Of a stretch of 64,000 bases of DNA, positions 52,502-64,000 are shown one piece after another. The notes below the pieces were generated by a model that worked only from the letters and a program-made list of their open reading frames with translations, did no database searches and was not told the origin of the DNA. How positions within the stretch are numbered: position 1 is the first letter of the stretch; the number at the start of each line of letters is the position of its first letter. Source of the DNA: Zymoseptoria tritici IPO323 (lineage: Eukaryota; Ascomycota; Dothideomycetes; Mycosphaerellales; Mycosphaerellaceae); the NCBI RefSeq assembly GCF_000219625.1, contig NC_018209.1:1054001-1118000 (forward strand), given 5' to 3'. A program made the translations under genes and the position numbers.

Positions 52502-53557
52502 TTACGCCTTGCCCAACTTCTCCGTCAACTCGGGAACCTTCTCAAATAAATCTCCTACCAACCCAACATCCGCGACCTGGAAAATCGGCGCATCCGCATC
52601 TTTGTTGATCGCAGCAATGACCTTGCTATCCTTCATGCCCGCAAGATGCTGAATCGCACCAGAGATTCCGGCGCATAGGTACAGCTGCGGCGCGACGTTC
52701 TTTCCTGTCTGGCCCACTTGCAATGAATTGTCCGCGAATCCAGAATCCACCGCCGCACGAGACGCTCCAATCGCTGCTCCTAGCGCATCCGCGAGGGGAG
52801 GCATAATGCGGTCGAATTCCTCCTTTGACTTCAGCCCGCGGCCACCTGAGACGACTTTCTCCGCGGACGCGAGTTCAGGGCGATCAGACTTTGCGAGGTC
52901 CTCGCTGATCCATTCGGTGGGGCAAGCGGCTTTGGGGTCCGTTCCCTCTTCCACACTCGCACTGCCGCCTTCCGCTGCGCCGGAGGGGAATGCCGTGCCT
53001 CGGACGGTGACAATCTTCGGGTTGTCGTTCGATTGGACGGTAAGGATCGCGTTACCAGCATAGATCGGTCGCACAAACGTATCCTCACTCTGCACCTCTG
53101 TAATATCCGAAATCTGCTGCACGTCCATAAGAGCCGCAACTCTCGGCATCAAGTTCTTTCCAAACGCAGAGTGGCCTGCGATAACATGTGTATAGCCTCC
53201 CTTCTTGATGTTCTCAATAAGCATAGGCGCCCAATTCTCCGCCAGACCGCGGTCGTAGTCGCCGTTTTCGATGAAAATGACTTTTTCCAGACCCTCGACT
53301 TTGGAGGCTTGCTCGGCGACGGTCTTGATGTTGGAGCCCGCTACGATGCCATGCACTGATCCTCCGACTTTTTGGGCGGCGGAGATGGAGGCGAGGGAGG
53401 ACATGTTGAGTTTGCCATCGCGTTGTTCGAGGACGGTGAGGGTAGAGGCGAGGCGTTGGAGGGTGGAGCGGGAGAGAGGGCGGAGAGTGGTCCGTTGTTG
53501 ACGGAGACAGGTTGCTCCGGCATGGCGAAGCAGACTTGTGCGGAGAGGAGCCACCAT
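52502..53557 (-). CDS. ETFA: Electron transfer flavoprotein alpha subunit, mitochondrial
   Basis: A single exon gives 351 residues from ATG 53557; the frame continues upstream only to a TTG. ETF-alpha with ETF-beta carries electrons from acyl-CoA and other dehydrogenases to ETF-ubiquinone oxidoreductase in the matrix. An Arg/Leu-rich presequence (residues 1 to about 38) precedes the N-terminal domain (LASTLTVLEQRDGKLN, THVIAGHSAFGKNLMPRVAAL). The C-terminal FAD-binding domain has VVSGGRGLKSKEEFD, LADALGAAIGASRAAVDSGF, QVGQTGKNVAPQLYLCAGISGAIQH in order, and IFQVADVGLVGDLFE. All expected FAD-contact blocks are present and the length fits the family. The yeast orthologue is known as Aim45. Confidence 0.95.
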   Translation of the reverse strand: MVAPLRTSLLRHAGATCLRQQRTTLRPLSRSTLQRLASTLTVLEQRDGKLNMSSLASISAAQKVGGSVHGIVAGSNIKTVAEQASKVEGLEKVIFIENGDYDRGLAENWAPMLIENIKKGGYTHVIAGHSAFGKNLMPRVAALMDVQQISDITEVQSEDTFVRPIYAGNAILTVQSNDNPKIVTVRGTAFPSGAAEGGSASVEEGTDPKAACPTEWISEDLAKSDRPELASAEKVVSGGRGLKSKEEFDRIMPPLADALGAAIGASRAAVDSGFADNSLQVGQTGKNVAPQLYLCAGISGAIQHLAGMKDSKVIAAINKDADAPIFQVADVGLVGDLFEKVPELTEKLGKA

Positions 53558-54131
53558 GGTGTGTTTTGTGGTGGGCGTTGTCGCGGTGGTGGAGGGGAAA
53601 AGGTAACACTTCAATCGTCAATAGAGGATGTCATTCGAGCCGAGACATGTGACAGTGGATCGGAGTGAAATAGCCGAAACGCCGACTTAGCTTTTGCGGC
53701 TGGGGCATTTCATAATGGACAACTTCACAACGAGGTGACAATGGAAGAATCGGCGAGTACAACGACCTGTCTGTACAAGCGAGATGTCTTGTATGTTCTC
53801 GCATTGCAATCGAATTTGACTCTAGCTACTATGCAAAGTACCACCACTGCCAATCCAGAAAAGGATGACCGCAGCGTCTAGCTGCGTGCGAACAAGGTCC
53901 GTTGTCCCACCGCTTGCTTGCTTGCTCTCATTGCTTATCTCTGAGCGATGCTCCTGGCATCCCAAAATTGAAAACTTTCCTTCATACTACTCGCCTGCTG
54001 CATGCCGACACTGTAGAAATGCAGCCGATTCTTTGCCATCCAAGTTGGAGGGTATCGTGACGAATGATGATATATCCATTGACGCCTGTTCTCCGTCGAA
54101 ACCTCGCTGCCCTTTCGTATTGTTCCGTTCT
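53558..54131. other. Intergenic, no gene accepted
   Basis: 574 bp between the ETF-alpha start and the HOG1 3' end. A 133-codon plus-strand frame at 53865-54266 overlaps the HOG1 last exons antisense and is not called. Confidence 0.45.
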
Positions 54132-55676
54132 TTATGCGCCGCCGTTCTCCTGGCCCTCTCCGTTGTTCGCAGAGTCCACGTTATGGTAGTCGAGGATTTC
54201 GGAGTACCTGGGAAGGATGTTAGTGTTGAATCTACACGCGGTCTGCAAAATCAACATACATCATGATCTTCCAGGTGTCCACGGGCAGATCTGCGTCGTT
54301 GAACGACCAATCAAACTTCTCTTCCGCCTCTGGCTCGTCAGTAGGGTCGTGGTATGGTGAGAGGTATGGGTCGGCCAGAGCCTCGCCAGCCTTGACGCGT
54401 TTCCGTGGGTCGAAGACAAGCATACGCTCGAGGAGCTCGATCGCTTTGATGTTGTCAGTCTGTGTTTCCAATGTGGCCTCTTGCATTGCATGCTCACCTT
54501 GTGGGTCGGCGTTCTTGAACTTGTTCTTGAGCGGCTGGCGTTCACGCTTGGGAAGCGACTGCACGAATCTGAGGGTCTGCATCATGCCTGTCAGTCACTG
54601 CCAGATACAAAATGCCTCTCCAAAATCTCACATTCTCGCTGCAGATGGTGCTGATAACATCATCTGGTGGTGTCCCCAACAAATCCGTGATGATCGAGAA
54701 CTGGTTGACGTGATCCTTTCCTGGAAACAGGGGCTTGCCCTCGAGCATTTCCGCAAAGATGCATCCCGCACTCCAGATATCCACTTCTACATCGTACTTT
54801 TGCCACGTGAGCATGATCTCAGGAGCTCGGTAGTATCTCGTCGAGACATATCCCGTCATTTGTGGATCCTGAATACGGGCCAGACCAAAGTCACAAATCT
54901 TCAAGTCGCAGTTCTCGTTCACCAGGATGTTGGAGGGCTTGAGGTCACGGTGAACGACACCGGCGGAGTGGACGTATTTCAGGCCGCGCTTGGTTTGCTG
55001 TCAGCCTCTGCCTATCATTCCATCACTGCTGGCCGGCTTACGAGGATTTGGTACAGAAAGTACTGGATAAACTGCTTCTCGAGCGGTCTCGACGTGAGGA
55101 GGCGGTGGAGATCGGTGCCGAGCAATTCGGTCACAAAATAGCTGTGAGACAGAAAGTAAGCCAAGTTTGCGGTCAGGGTTTACTCACCGACGTACATGTC
55201 TTCCAGAGGCGAAATGAAGATGTCGCTGAGGCTGATCACCTGGTTTGGGTGTTAGCACGATGATTTGCCGCGACAGGTCAAGGCACATCTTACGTTCTCG
55301 TGCTTGAGATGCTTGAGAAGCTTCAGCTCACGGTAGGTTCGCTTGGAGAGAACCGGTGTGCTGAAGGGCTTCATGATCTTCTTCACGGCAACGGCCTGGC
55401 CGGTGAGCTGATCTTTTGCCGAGCTGTTGTGGTGTCGCCATTAGTCTAAGTGTCCCCTGTCTTTCTCCCAGCATGTTCTGTACGCACCATACCAGCCCGA
55501 AGGCGCCCATGCCGACGGGTTGAAGATCGGTGTATCTGCACTGTTGTCAGCGCCTCGAGTTCGGTGGTGATATCCGCGCGCTCCATCGCCTCATTGTGTC
55601 CGCATTCTCTTGCCACTAACCGGCTCGTGATCTCAAAGGTCGTGCCGAAGATCTGCGCACGCACGAATTCGGCCAT
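54132..55676 (-). CDS. HOG1: HOG1-type stress-activated MAP kinase
   Basis: Nine exons on the minus strand (55676-55621, 55535-55488, 55423-55294, 55239-55196, 55141-55042, 54988-54632, 54576-54498, 54443-54260, 54207-54132) give 357 residues, the usual Hog1 length. Every junction keeps frame; the fourth donor had to be GTACGT after GACAT, giving [12 protein letters not shown]. The kinase carries the Gly-rich loop GMGAFGLV, the VAIK-type Lys in [14 protein letters not shown] (about 139-146), DFG (159-161) and the TGY activation motif (T171, Y173) in [18 protein letters not shown], not TEY, marks the p38/Hog1 group. The C-terminus includes [11 protein letters not shown] and the common-docking acidic block. 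It is activated by the MAPKK Pbs2 after osmotic or oxidative stress and acts in cytosol and nucleus. This is the most intron-rich gene in the window. Confidence 0.96.
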
Positions 55677-58168
55677 GGTGGCGGTGTAGATGCGTGAAGA
55701 CCGGAGAGGTAGTTATGCGTGATGCTGAGGTGTGTTCGGGTTGATGTCGTGGTGGTTGGGCGGTCGGAGGACGGCAAGCACAGAGGTTTGAACCGGTAGA
55801 ACTAGTAGTACGTGGGGCAAAAGTCTCCGCGGGCGGGATACCGAGAGGTTTATGCAACAGCAGGCGCGCAGCTTCGACTTCGTTTCCCGGTCGTGAAAGA
55901 TTGATTCTGTTTCCTCCCACACGCAAGATCTTTCGGATGCTCAGCGGTCGTTGCGACACACAAGGATCTCGACGAGTGCGTTGTCGCGGGTCGCGGGATG
56001 AGATCACTGACGAGCCGGGGGGGGATTGGTTCCTGGCCTGGTCTGCTGGTCTGCGGAATCGAAATCTTTCCCGTCGCGGATCGCCAAAACAGGTACAATG
56101 GAGGGAGTGGTGAGAGTAGGACGTGTGTGTTTTGCAGGATCAAGTACAAGACTACGCGAACCACGCAAGCAGTGGGAGAAAATGACGAGTGGTTGGCAGG
56201 CAGGAACACCTTCTCATAAGATCCTGGGCGATCGTCGATCTCGACAGGCTATCCGGCGATGCCGCAGAATTGCCATTTCTCTGATCAACTCCCGTTCTTC
56301 AGATCAAGCCGCAATCCACTATACACACTCCACACCGACTTCTACGGCTTCTATTGTACGTGCCACTCGGCTCCGCATACTGTTTTCTCGAACGTGGCAG
56401 CGGACTGAGGTCCTTGAAGAAGATCTCTGTTTTTCCCGTCCACTTCGCGTTCACAACACCACCACCAGCCACCCCAGATTTAAGCCTCACGCAACGGCAA
56501 GTCGTCTCACTACAACTACTGGCGCAGTCTCAGACCGTCTCGCCCACTGATTAAATCGACTCTGGCAATCCAAATTCGCCCGATCGGTGAGAGCAATACA
56601 AGATTGCACATGCGAGCTTGATTGCTACAGGCTGAAAAGGCCACTGCGAGAGTCATATTCGTTGATGGCGTACGGCACGATCTGCAACAGCGCACGTGTT
56701 GCGGACCCCCCTCCGGAGATCTTGAAGGTGGAGTACCCATACGCCATTGATCGAAGCTGCAAGATAACCAAACGATGTCTCGAATTGATGGCATTTGAAC
56801 AGCATGACGATGGATAGCGGTTGAGTCTATACCAATATCAGTATCTCTATCAACTCGTCTACGGGTGAGATTCGGCTTGGGAAGGACTTTGTATAGAGCC
56901 CGCTATACTGATAGCAAAATGACGACGATGTGGTGATACTGTCAAGGCCTGACGTTCTCCACACCAAAATGCACTGTCGCTTCACGGAGTTGCATGCATC
57001 GAGAGTAGTATGCAGGAGGCTTGGGCAGCCTGCCTCACCTGCATTTACCGGTATGATGAGACAGAGCTGCTGTGCCGCCAAATAGCGCATGACGATGGAT
57101 GCTGGTTTCGTGCAGGACGCGGCATGCCCGAAGCAGAAGCAGCAGCAAGGGGAATGACTTGCGTCTTACGGCAGGGCCGGACGAACGGGTGAAGGGTTTT
57201 GAACTGTGAAGTTGAACACGAAGCTTCTGCAACTCTTGAGAGCTGATGTTGCGGAATAGTCAAGGAAAGGGAAGGTAGTGATGCCATCGCGTGGAAGCTC
57301 GAGGTGATCGTTTCAACCAGTGCGAGGGAACATCCCCGCACACCACATTGTGTCTTGTGGTGAACGATGGGAGTCGATGAACATGACAGCAAAGTAAGGC
57401 GAGGATTCCTGCCAGAGCCTCTTCTTATGATTAGCCAAGTCTCGGAACCGTTCAGGTCTCTCCTCGACGTTCCGTTGTGCTCGCTCGCGCCAGAAGTTGA
57501 CGTTGACGCTTTCACATATCTCCTCACCTTGCTTCCGTCCGACCTCCTCTGTTCGCTCCCGGATATCACCGGTCGATCTTGCACAACAGCAAACCCACGA
57601 GTTCTATGCGAACTTGCAATCTTGATCAAACAATAGGCAAGGCGTGTGACCTCTTGTCGAACGACTGGCGACCGCTGACCTGGTTTGGTTTGCTCGCCTG
57701 CCCTGGCGCCATCTTATTGGGAGTTTGGAACCTTATTATTCGCTTCGTCGTCCGTGCCCTCCCATACCACCATCATTGCATCTGGCCCTCCACGCTCTCC
57801 GCAGCGCACTACCCTTGACATTTGCCATTGCACGACTAGCACCACGGCATCCTCGAACTTATTGCGACTCTCTCCTCGCGTGCCCTTGTCGTGCCCTACA
57901 ACCTCGCCAGAACAAAGACCTCAAGCCGCGCCCGGCCTGCAGCGTGCCGCATCCTCACCCACCAGCTTGTCGCATACCTCATTTCCCGACTCGATCCGAC
58001 CCTGTCACCGAGACTGAATCGGCACCACCCTGCAGCGACATTGTCGTGGACACACAACCATCTTTGCGGACTATTCAATACTGGCGGACTGAACAACTCC
58101 GGCGATTTGGCTCCTTGGGAGCAGCGGCTTGAGCTCGCTGGAGCTGTCGGGCAACGCCGAAGGTCACG
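55677..58168. promoter_or_regulatory. Long divergent region, HOG1 and group III G-alpha
   Basis: 2.5 kb between two start codons, the longest gap in the window. It holds a short G-run at 56016-56024 and a CT-rich, intron-like or leader-like zone at 57700-58150. No gene was recognised; long untranslated leaders are a likely use of part of the space. Confidence 0.4.
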
Positions 58169-59531
58169 ATGGGAGCATGCATGAGCAGTGGGAACAATGA
58201 GGAGGGTGATCAGAAGAAGCGCAGTCAGATGATCGACCGGTCGCTGGAGGAGGACTCAAAAAAGCTACGGCGGGAATGCAAGATTCTACTGCTAGGTACG
58301 GACACATGGACAATACGATGCATTGCGTTGTGATGCTGTAGGGAGCATGTATACTGACGGGTCCTAGGGTCTGGCGAAAGTGGGAAGAGTACAATCGTGA
58401 AGCAGATGAAGATTATCCACCAGAATGGATACAGCCACGACGAACTGCAATTGTACCGGCATACGATCTACAAGAACCTGATAGACTGCGCCAAAGCTCT
58501 GGTGGGTGCTATGCGGCAATTCGAGATCGAGATTGAGAACGAGGCAAACCGCGCGCATTGCGATACGATCATGGAGTACACAGTAGACCCAGATCCGCAA
58601 CAATCACTAGATCCAAAGATTGGCGAGGCTGTGGCAGGTGTCTGGAAGGATCCTTGCATATCCAAGGTCTTTGATCATCAGAATGAGTTCTACCTCATGG
58701 ACTCGGCACCATAGTAGGTTGAAGCCCTGTCGCTGTATCTTCATTCCTCGCTGACGATATCTACAGCTTCTTCGACGAGGCACTACGAATAACAGGACCA
58801 GATTTCATACCCACGGAAGCAGACGTCCTCCGCGCCAGAACGAAGACGACTGGTATATACGAAACGCGATTTCAGATGGGCCAGCTCAGTATTCAGTGCG
58901 TGACATCATCCGAAGTTCTAGACCAACCTTTTGCTAACCTCAGATATAGCATGTTCGACGTCGGCGGACAACGCAGCGAACGCAAGAAGTGGATACATTG
59001 CTTTGAGAATGTCACATCGATCATCTTCTGTGTGGCACTCAGCGAGTACGATCAAGTACTGCTAGAAGAGAGCAGCCAAGTATGTTGATTGAACTATCCC
59101 GTCTGAAGCTTCGTGCTAACACACCTCTTCGCAGAACCGTATGATGGAATCGCTCGTCCTCTTCGACTCAGTTGTCAACTCGCGCTGGTTCATGAGGACG
59201 TCCATCATCCTCTTTCTCAACAAAGTCGACTTGTTCCGGGCGAAGCTCGCAAAGTCACCGCTGGGAAACTACTTCCCCGACTACTCCGGTGGGAATGATG
59301 TCAATCGCGCCGCCAAATACCTGCTTTGGAGATTCAATCAGGTCAACCGAGCACATCTGAATTTATACCCTCAGTGAGTGGACATGCTGTGCTGATTACG
59401 TTCATATGATCGCTAATGCTCTCATCTCTAGTCTAACACAAGCCACCGACACTTCCAACATCCGCCTCGTCTTCGCCGCCGTCAAAGAAACGATCCTCCA
59501 AAACGCCCTGAAGGACTCCGGAATCTTATGA
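58169..59531 (+). CDS. gpa3: Heterotrimeric G-protein alpha subunit, group III
   Basis: Six exons (58169-58295, 58368-58713, 58767-58895, 58950-59079, 59135-59373, 59432-59531) give 356 residues. Group III fungal G-alphas (Neurospora GNA-3 type) act in carbon sensing and cAMP-PKA signalling at the plasma membrane. MGACMS gives N-myristoylation at Gly2 and likely palmitoylation at Cys4. [24 protein letters not shown] is the group III N-terminus, read in order. The GTP site has GSGESGKS (43-50), switch I RARTKTTG with the toxin-site Arg182, DVGGQRSE with catalytic Gln208, NKVD and TQATDTSN. It ends DSGIL, without the Cys of Gi-type tails. All GTPase residues are intact. The divergent neighbour is HOG1, another signalling gene. 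Confidence 0.95.
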
Positions 59532-61007
59532 GACGACTACTCGGATTGTTCCATTTTCGCCACCGCACGCATACGACTTACCTACTCGCCCGTACCACTC
59601 TATACACACCACCCGCGAGTCCCTTCCAACGACGAGGAGACGCTATGCTACGACTAGTTTCGATTCTTTGAACACTTGCGACTTTTGGGATTACTGCCGT
59701 CTATTGGAGCGACGAGCACATTTTGGGAGACACATTCAGCGATGGCGTTGGACGGGATTCGTGGGTCACTACCGGCAGCTTCATCTCCCAACCAGTTTGG
59801 AAGCTGGAGATGAGTCGCGCAAGCGACTGTATGGTGCAATTTATGGATGGATGAAACAGAGCCGGAGGGAGGTCCGTCTTGCTCGCTTCCTCCTTCCATT
59901 CAAAAGCTGGTCTTTTTTTAGCGTGGCGTCGCATATGAGTGCGCTTTGGTGGTCGAGGTAGGCCGAAGACAGACGTGGATTGGAAATCAGATGAAGCATG
60001 ACGCAGCAGGCGTAGCGAGCTGGTTGGCAGTAAGCATCGGAACCGAAGACAGGATGAGTACCGCATACCGCATTGGATTGAGAGCGTGTAATCTGCGTAC
60101 TAGGAAGCGAAGTGAGGTTGGAGATACCAGCGTGCATGACGAAATGGAAACAAACATCTACTGATCTCTTCCTTCCACTCGCGATTTGTGACTCTGGCGA
60201 CGACTCAGTTTGAGTCGGGTCCAGCAGTTCCTCGTCGAGGACAAGGATTCGGCGCTTGTTCCTGCAGAGGGAATGGTCGGGCCGCGAGACCGGCGGCTGT
60301 TGAGCAGCTTGGCTGTTTCGAATGCTGACTGTTGTGTCAGACGAGTACGGCGGAGTTGAATGGCCTGGAGAGGCAAATGCAGACAACGTGCGGTGAGTTC
60401 CAAGATGCCTCAACCGCGAAGTGAATGCGTGCCTTAGGGTTAGGGTTTCCGCTCGTAAATTGTGTCTACTTCACTTTTCCGACTCCACTTCTTTCTCTCC
60501 TGCACCTCGCTTCCCCTCTCCCCACTCCATCCAACCCCGAGACGCATATAGAACTCGACATCATCAACACCTGCAGACCCTGCAACCACGCGCATCCATT
60601 CTGCAGCGCTCCGTCTCTTTCAGCATCTCGGAGCCTTTGGCATCTCCACGATTGGCGCGTTTCGACCAGTCGTACATGACGGCTGGCCGCTTCGAGGCGA
60701 CCTGCGGAGGTTGTGTAACTTGCGTTACCTGATCGAGACTTGCGGTGGGGAAGGAGAAAGGCTCTGCGCGCTGCGCGCTGCGCCGCGTAGGAGGTGCGCT
60801 GGCGAGGGGCGGTTTTTGTGAGGATAAGTAAGGTATTGAAAGAGGCTAAGTGGAGTGTTTCTTTGCTTTCGCTTTTCGCTGGGTTTGAGGCTTTGAAGTG
60901 TGAACTGCACAGGGCTCGAGAGACCGGACTGCCTGGACTCGAATGCATTGATGGACTGATCTACCACTCGAACTGGACTACCCAACGACTCCGCGGATCT
61001 TCTGAAA
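59532..61007. other. Intergenic, includes the chitin synthase promoter
   Basis: 1.5 kb. It contains a telomere-like element at 60434-60448, listed separately, and GCGCGCTGCGCGCTGCGCCGCG-type GC-rich sequence at 60765-60790. No gene was recognised. Confidence 0.45.
60434..60448 (+). repeat. Interstitial telomere-like element
   Basis: The sequence TTAGGGTTAGGGTTT, two and a half copies of the fungal telomere repeat, about 560 bp upstream of the chitin synthase ATG. It is too short to be a telomere remnant with confidence and resembles the telo-box type promoter element. Confidence 0.7.
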
Positions 61008-63894
61008 ATGCTAAAACCACGAGACGCCAGCAATGGCGTGCCGCCCATCACAGACCCATGGCCGGTCAAAGACATCGTCTACGTCGCCATCGTGGGAGGC
61101 GTTATGCTGGCCGCGCTCCTCGAGTGGATCCTCTGGTTACTGGCCTTCATCTACTGCCTGGTGAAAGTCTTCCAAAAAGCCGATGGGGAAAGCAAATGGA
61201 CGATCCGAATCCTCTGCGTTCTCAACATGGTCTTCTTCGTCGGCATGCGGTTGATCTTCCTGCCGATCATGATGGTCACTCTGCCTCTACCTTCGCAAGT
61301 GGTGCAGTACTTTCCCGAGGAAATGGTCAGTGTGCTGCAGTGGTTCGCTTTCTGGTCTTTTGCGGGACTGTTGACGATTCCCTGGTTGTTCTGCATATAC
61401 CAGCTTGTCACGCACAATGTGGGGAGGGAACGCAAGATCAAGACTGTGCTGGACGAGAACTCTGCGCCGAAAGTGGTTATCATCATGCCTTGCTACAATG
61501 AGGAGCCGGAGATTCTCCTACGGACCGTGGACTCGATGGTGGACTGCGACTACCCTCCCTCCTGCCTGCACATATTCCTCTCCTTTGATGGCGACAAGGA
61601 GAACGAGCTGTACCTCAACACCCTCGACAAGCTCGGAGTGCCGCTCACATTGGAGTCCTACCCGAAGAGTATCGACGTTACTTACCGCAGCTGTCGTGTC
61701 ACGGTGTCCCGCTTCCCGCATGGAGGGAAGAGGAGCTGTCAGAAGAGGACGTACAAGCTCATTGACAAAGTCTATGCGGAGTACCTTCGGCGGAACGACA
61801 ATCTTTTCCTGCTTTTCATCGATTCGGACTGCATTCTGGACAAGGTCTGCATTCAGAATTTCGTGTACGAGATGGAGCTCAAGCCGGGAAGCAAGAAGAA
61901 TATGCTGGCGATGACTGGTGTGATTACTTCCACTTCGGTGAAGAATACTCTGATCACGATACTTCAGGTAAGATTACATCCAAGCTTCTGGCCGCCTCTT
62001 TTAACAAAGACAGGACATGGAATACATCCACGGCCAACTCTTCGAGCGCTCCGTCGAATCCGGCTGCGGCGCTGTCACTTGTCTCCCAGGAGCCCTGACC
62101 ATCCTCCGCTTCTCAGCCTTTCGCAAAATGGCCAAATTCTACTTCGCAGACAAAGCCGAGCAATGCGACGACCTCTTCGACTACGGCAAATGTCACCTCG
62201 GAGAAGATCGATGGCTCACACACTTATTCATGATCGGCGCCCAAGAGCGCTACCAAATCCAGATGAACACCGGGGCATTTTGCAAAACCGAAGCAGTCCA
62301 ATCCTTCAAAAGCCTTCTCAAACAACGTCGCCGCTGGTTTCTAGGCTTCATAACGAACGAAGTCTGCATGCTAACCGACCCCCGCCTCTGGACCCGCTAC
62401 CCTCTCCTCCTCCTCATCCGCCTCGGCCAAAACACAATCCGCACCACCGGCCTGCTCTTCTTCATCATGGTCATCTCCATCCTCTCCACTTCGCAGAAAA
62501 TCGCCAACCTCCCCATCGGCTTCATCGCCGTCTCCCTCGGCCTCAATTGGGTGCTTATGCTGTACTTCGGATACCGTCTTGGCCGGTACAAAATTATGCT
62601 GTACCCGCTCATGTTCGTCGTGAACCCTTTCCTCAATTGGATATACATGGTTTATGGCATTTTCACCGCCGGGCAGAGGACGTGGGGAGGACCGAGGGCG
62701 GATGCGGGAGGGGTCGATGAGAAGATGACGGCTGCGGAGGTGGTTGCGCACGCTGAAGCCACAGGGAACGATCTCAATGTGGTGCCGGAGACGTTCACCC
62801 ATCGCACCGCCCATACCACCGCGCCGCTCATGCCGAGCTCGCACCTTGAAGGCCGCTTCGCAAAGCCGGAACATTTACCTGGAGGTTACTACCGCCACAC
62901 CAACGACTCCGGCGCTTTACACTCGGACATGACGCCCCGCCATCCCTTGGACATCGAATCTCGCCTCACGGGCCCTACTCGTCCCGCAGGAACTCGAGAA
63001 AGCAGCACCGACTCCTTTCTCTCCTCCACAAACTCCATCCATACCCCCCGCCGAGTCGAATCGATTTTCGCTCCCGACGATGCACTGGCGTATTTCGCAC
63101 GACAAGCGGACCAAGCGCCGCCGGGGGGAGCGTACTTTGAGAAGGAACGTCCGCCACGAGAAGTCAGAGCGAGACGTTCGGTGCCGACCATGAGAAACCC
63201 CAGCCAGAACCAGCCGCGCTTGAGAAGGAGGAGTATATCCGTCGACTCCTTCGACAGAATATCAATGCGGTCGGAGGATAGTGTTGAGATGCATTTTACC
63301 GTTCCACGGGGCAGGAGGAGGGCGGAATCGCCGCCTGGAATGGCAGTCGAAGTCGCGAGAGCGGACACAAATGGAAAAGCCCCCGTGACACGAGCTACTT
63401 CCGTCCCAAACGCTGCTCCTCGACCCTCTAACCCACAGAGCACCTCGCCCTCACCCTCCCGCTCTCCTACCCGACGCACTTCTCCAACAACGACGACACA
63501 ATACCTCCTCCACCCCCAACGCCGCCATCGTTCCGAGTCAGCAAACCAAGGCCGCAGCCCCCTCGCGCGGAAATCTTTCGAACGTATTGCTTCGCCGCCG
63601 AAGGAGGTGCAGTCCGGCACCACTGCCTTACCTCCAGCCCTACCACGATCATCAGCCGACGCCGTTCCCTCCTCATCCTCTCGAACAGGAATAGGTATAA
63701 GTGAAAGTGACTCCGAAACAGAGTCCCAACGCAGAGGAAGAGGAAGGAGGGGAAGGTTTTCTCACGATGGAGTTTTTGGAAGGGATAGAGTGGGGACGAG
63801 TGTGGGGAGTGATGGGAGGAGGAGGTTGAGTCGGCAGTCGGGACGGAGGAGTGATGGGGAAAGGGAGGGGAGGGGTGGTGTTGGGGGGAGATGA
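61008..63894 (+). CDS. Chitin synthase, division III (class VI-like)
   Basis: Two exons (61008-61967, 62014-63894) give 946 residues; the 46-bp intron ends AAAGACAG and joins in phase 0. The enzyme polymerises N-acetylglucosamine at the plasma membrane. After two N-terminal membrane segments come the GT2 motifs: PCYNEEPEILLRTVDSM, FLSFDGD, FIDSDC (DxD), GVITSTS, LPGALTILRFSAF, GEDRWLTHLF and QRRRW (about 424), all present. Four to five helices follow (LLFFIMVISIL, WVLMLYFGYRLG, NPFLNWIYMVYGI). The C-terminal 300 residues are Ser/Arg/Pro-rich and disordered, longer than I recall for Aspergillus ChsD. There is no myosin domain, which excludes classes V and VII in the myosin-linked sense. Class VI is preferred from the block ADKAEQCDDLFDYGKCHLGED, given here in parts; class assignment is from memory. 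Confidence 0.9.
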
Positions 63895-64000
63895 TGCGGG
63901 AGAGAGAGAGACGAGGGGGATCAGGTGGGGAGTGTGGTGGATTGTGGTGGATTTGTGGGGAAAATGGCGAGATATGGGATGGTGGTTGGAGTATACGTAT

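Noticed and set aside
53865..54266. 133-codon plus-strand frame with a hydrophobic start
   Set aside because: It lies in the HOG1 3' region and runs antisense into its last two exons; composition is random-like.
1..64000. CRISPR arrays, bacterial operators, transposase genes
   Set aside because: None seen. The direct repeats present are eukaryotic minisatellites without regular spacers, and no reverse transcriptase or transposase motif was found on either strand.

Overview
This window reads as nuclear DNA of a filamentous ascomycete, most likely a Dothideomycete of the Mycosphaerella/Capnodiales type; the lineage is inferred from protein style and gene content and was not tested. The evidence is short introns (about 46-85 bp, GT...AG, often with CTAAC/CTGAC-type branch points), fungal-only families (Zn2Cys6 regulator, SIT siderophore transporter, AVL9, CRT10, DUF7918-like, division III chitin synthase), and genes packed on both strands with 0.2-2.5 kb between them.

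Layout. 1-20 kb is a housekeeping block: a PFK-2/FBPase-2 cut by the window edge, a Zn2Cys6 regulator, a non-canonical SDR, Mediator MED6, an Mtr-like amino-acid transporter, the mitochondrial GTP/GDP carrier GGC1, an MCUR1/Fmp32-like membrane protein, a small unknown and CRT10. 20-26 kb is different: two minisatellites, two divergent low-complexity genes, a 143-bp perfect internal repeat, and at about 25.7 kb a decayed copy of the CRT10 3' end. This looks like a rearranged accessory island. 26-29.6 kb holds two tandem paralogues resembling DUF7918 and a small single-pass membrane protein.

31-38 kb looks like an iron-uptake neighbourhood: a ferric reductase, an unknown protein, a siderophore-iron transporter and a siderophore-esterase-like hydrolase. 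The last two are divergent and share a promoter with two perfect copies, in opposite orientation, of the ATCWGATAA element known for iron-sensing GATA repressors. A simple working model is esterase release of iron from siderophore, transporter uptake and reductase mobilisation; substrates are not proven by sequence.

38-64 kb returns to core genes: a mitochondrial PDK/BCKDK-type kinase, a Whi5-like protein, the APC/C subunit APC15, an F-box protein, a secreted DNase-like nuclease, a newly spliced 71-residue secreted six-cysteine protein, AVL9, ETF-alpha, the HOG1 stress MAPK, a group III G-alpha and a division III chitin synthase. HOG1 and the G-alpha are divergent across 2.5 kb without a recognisable gene.

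Exon structures were worked out by eye from frame, splice signals and protein continuity; alternatives are stated where they exist.
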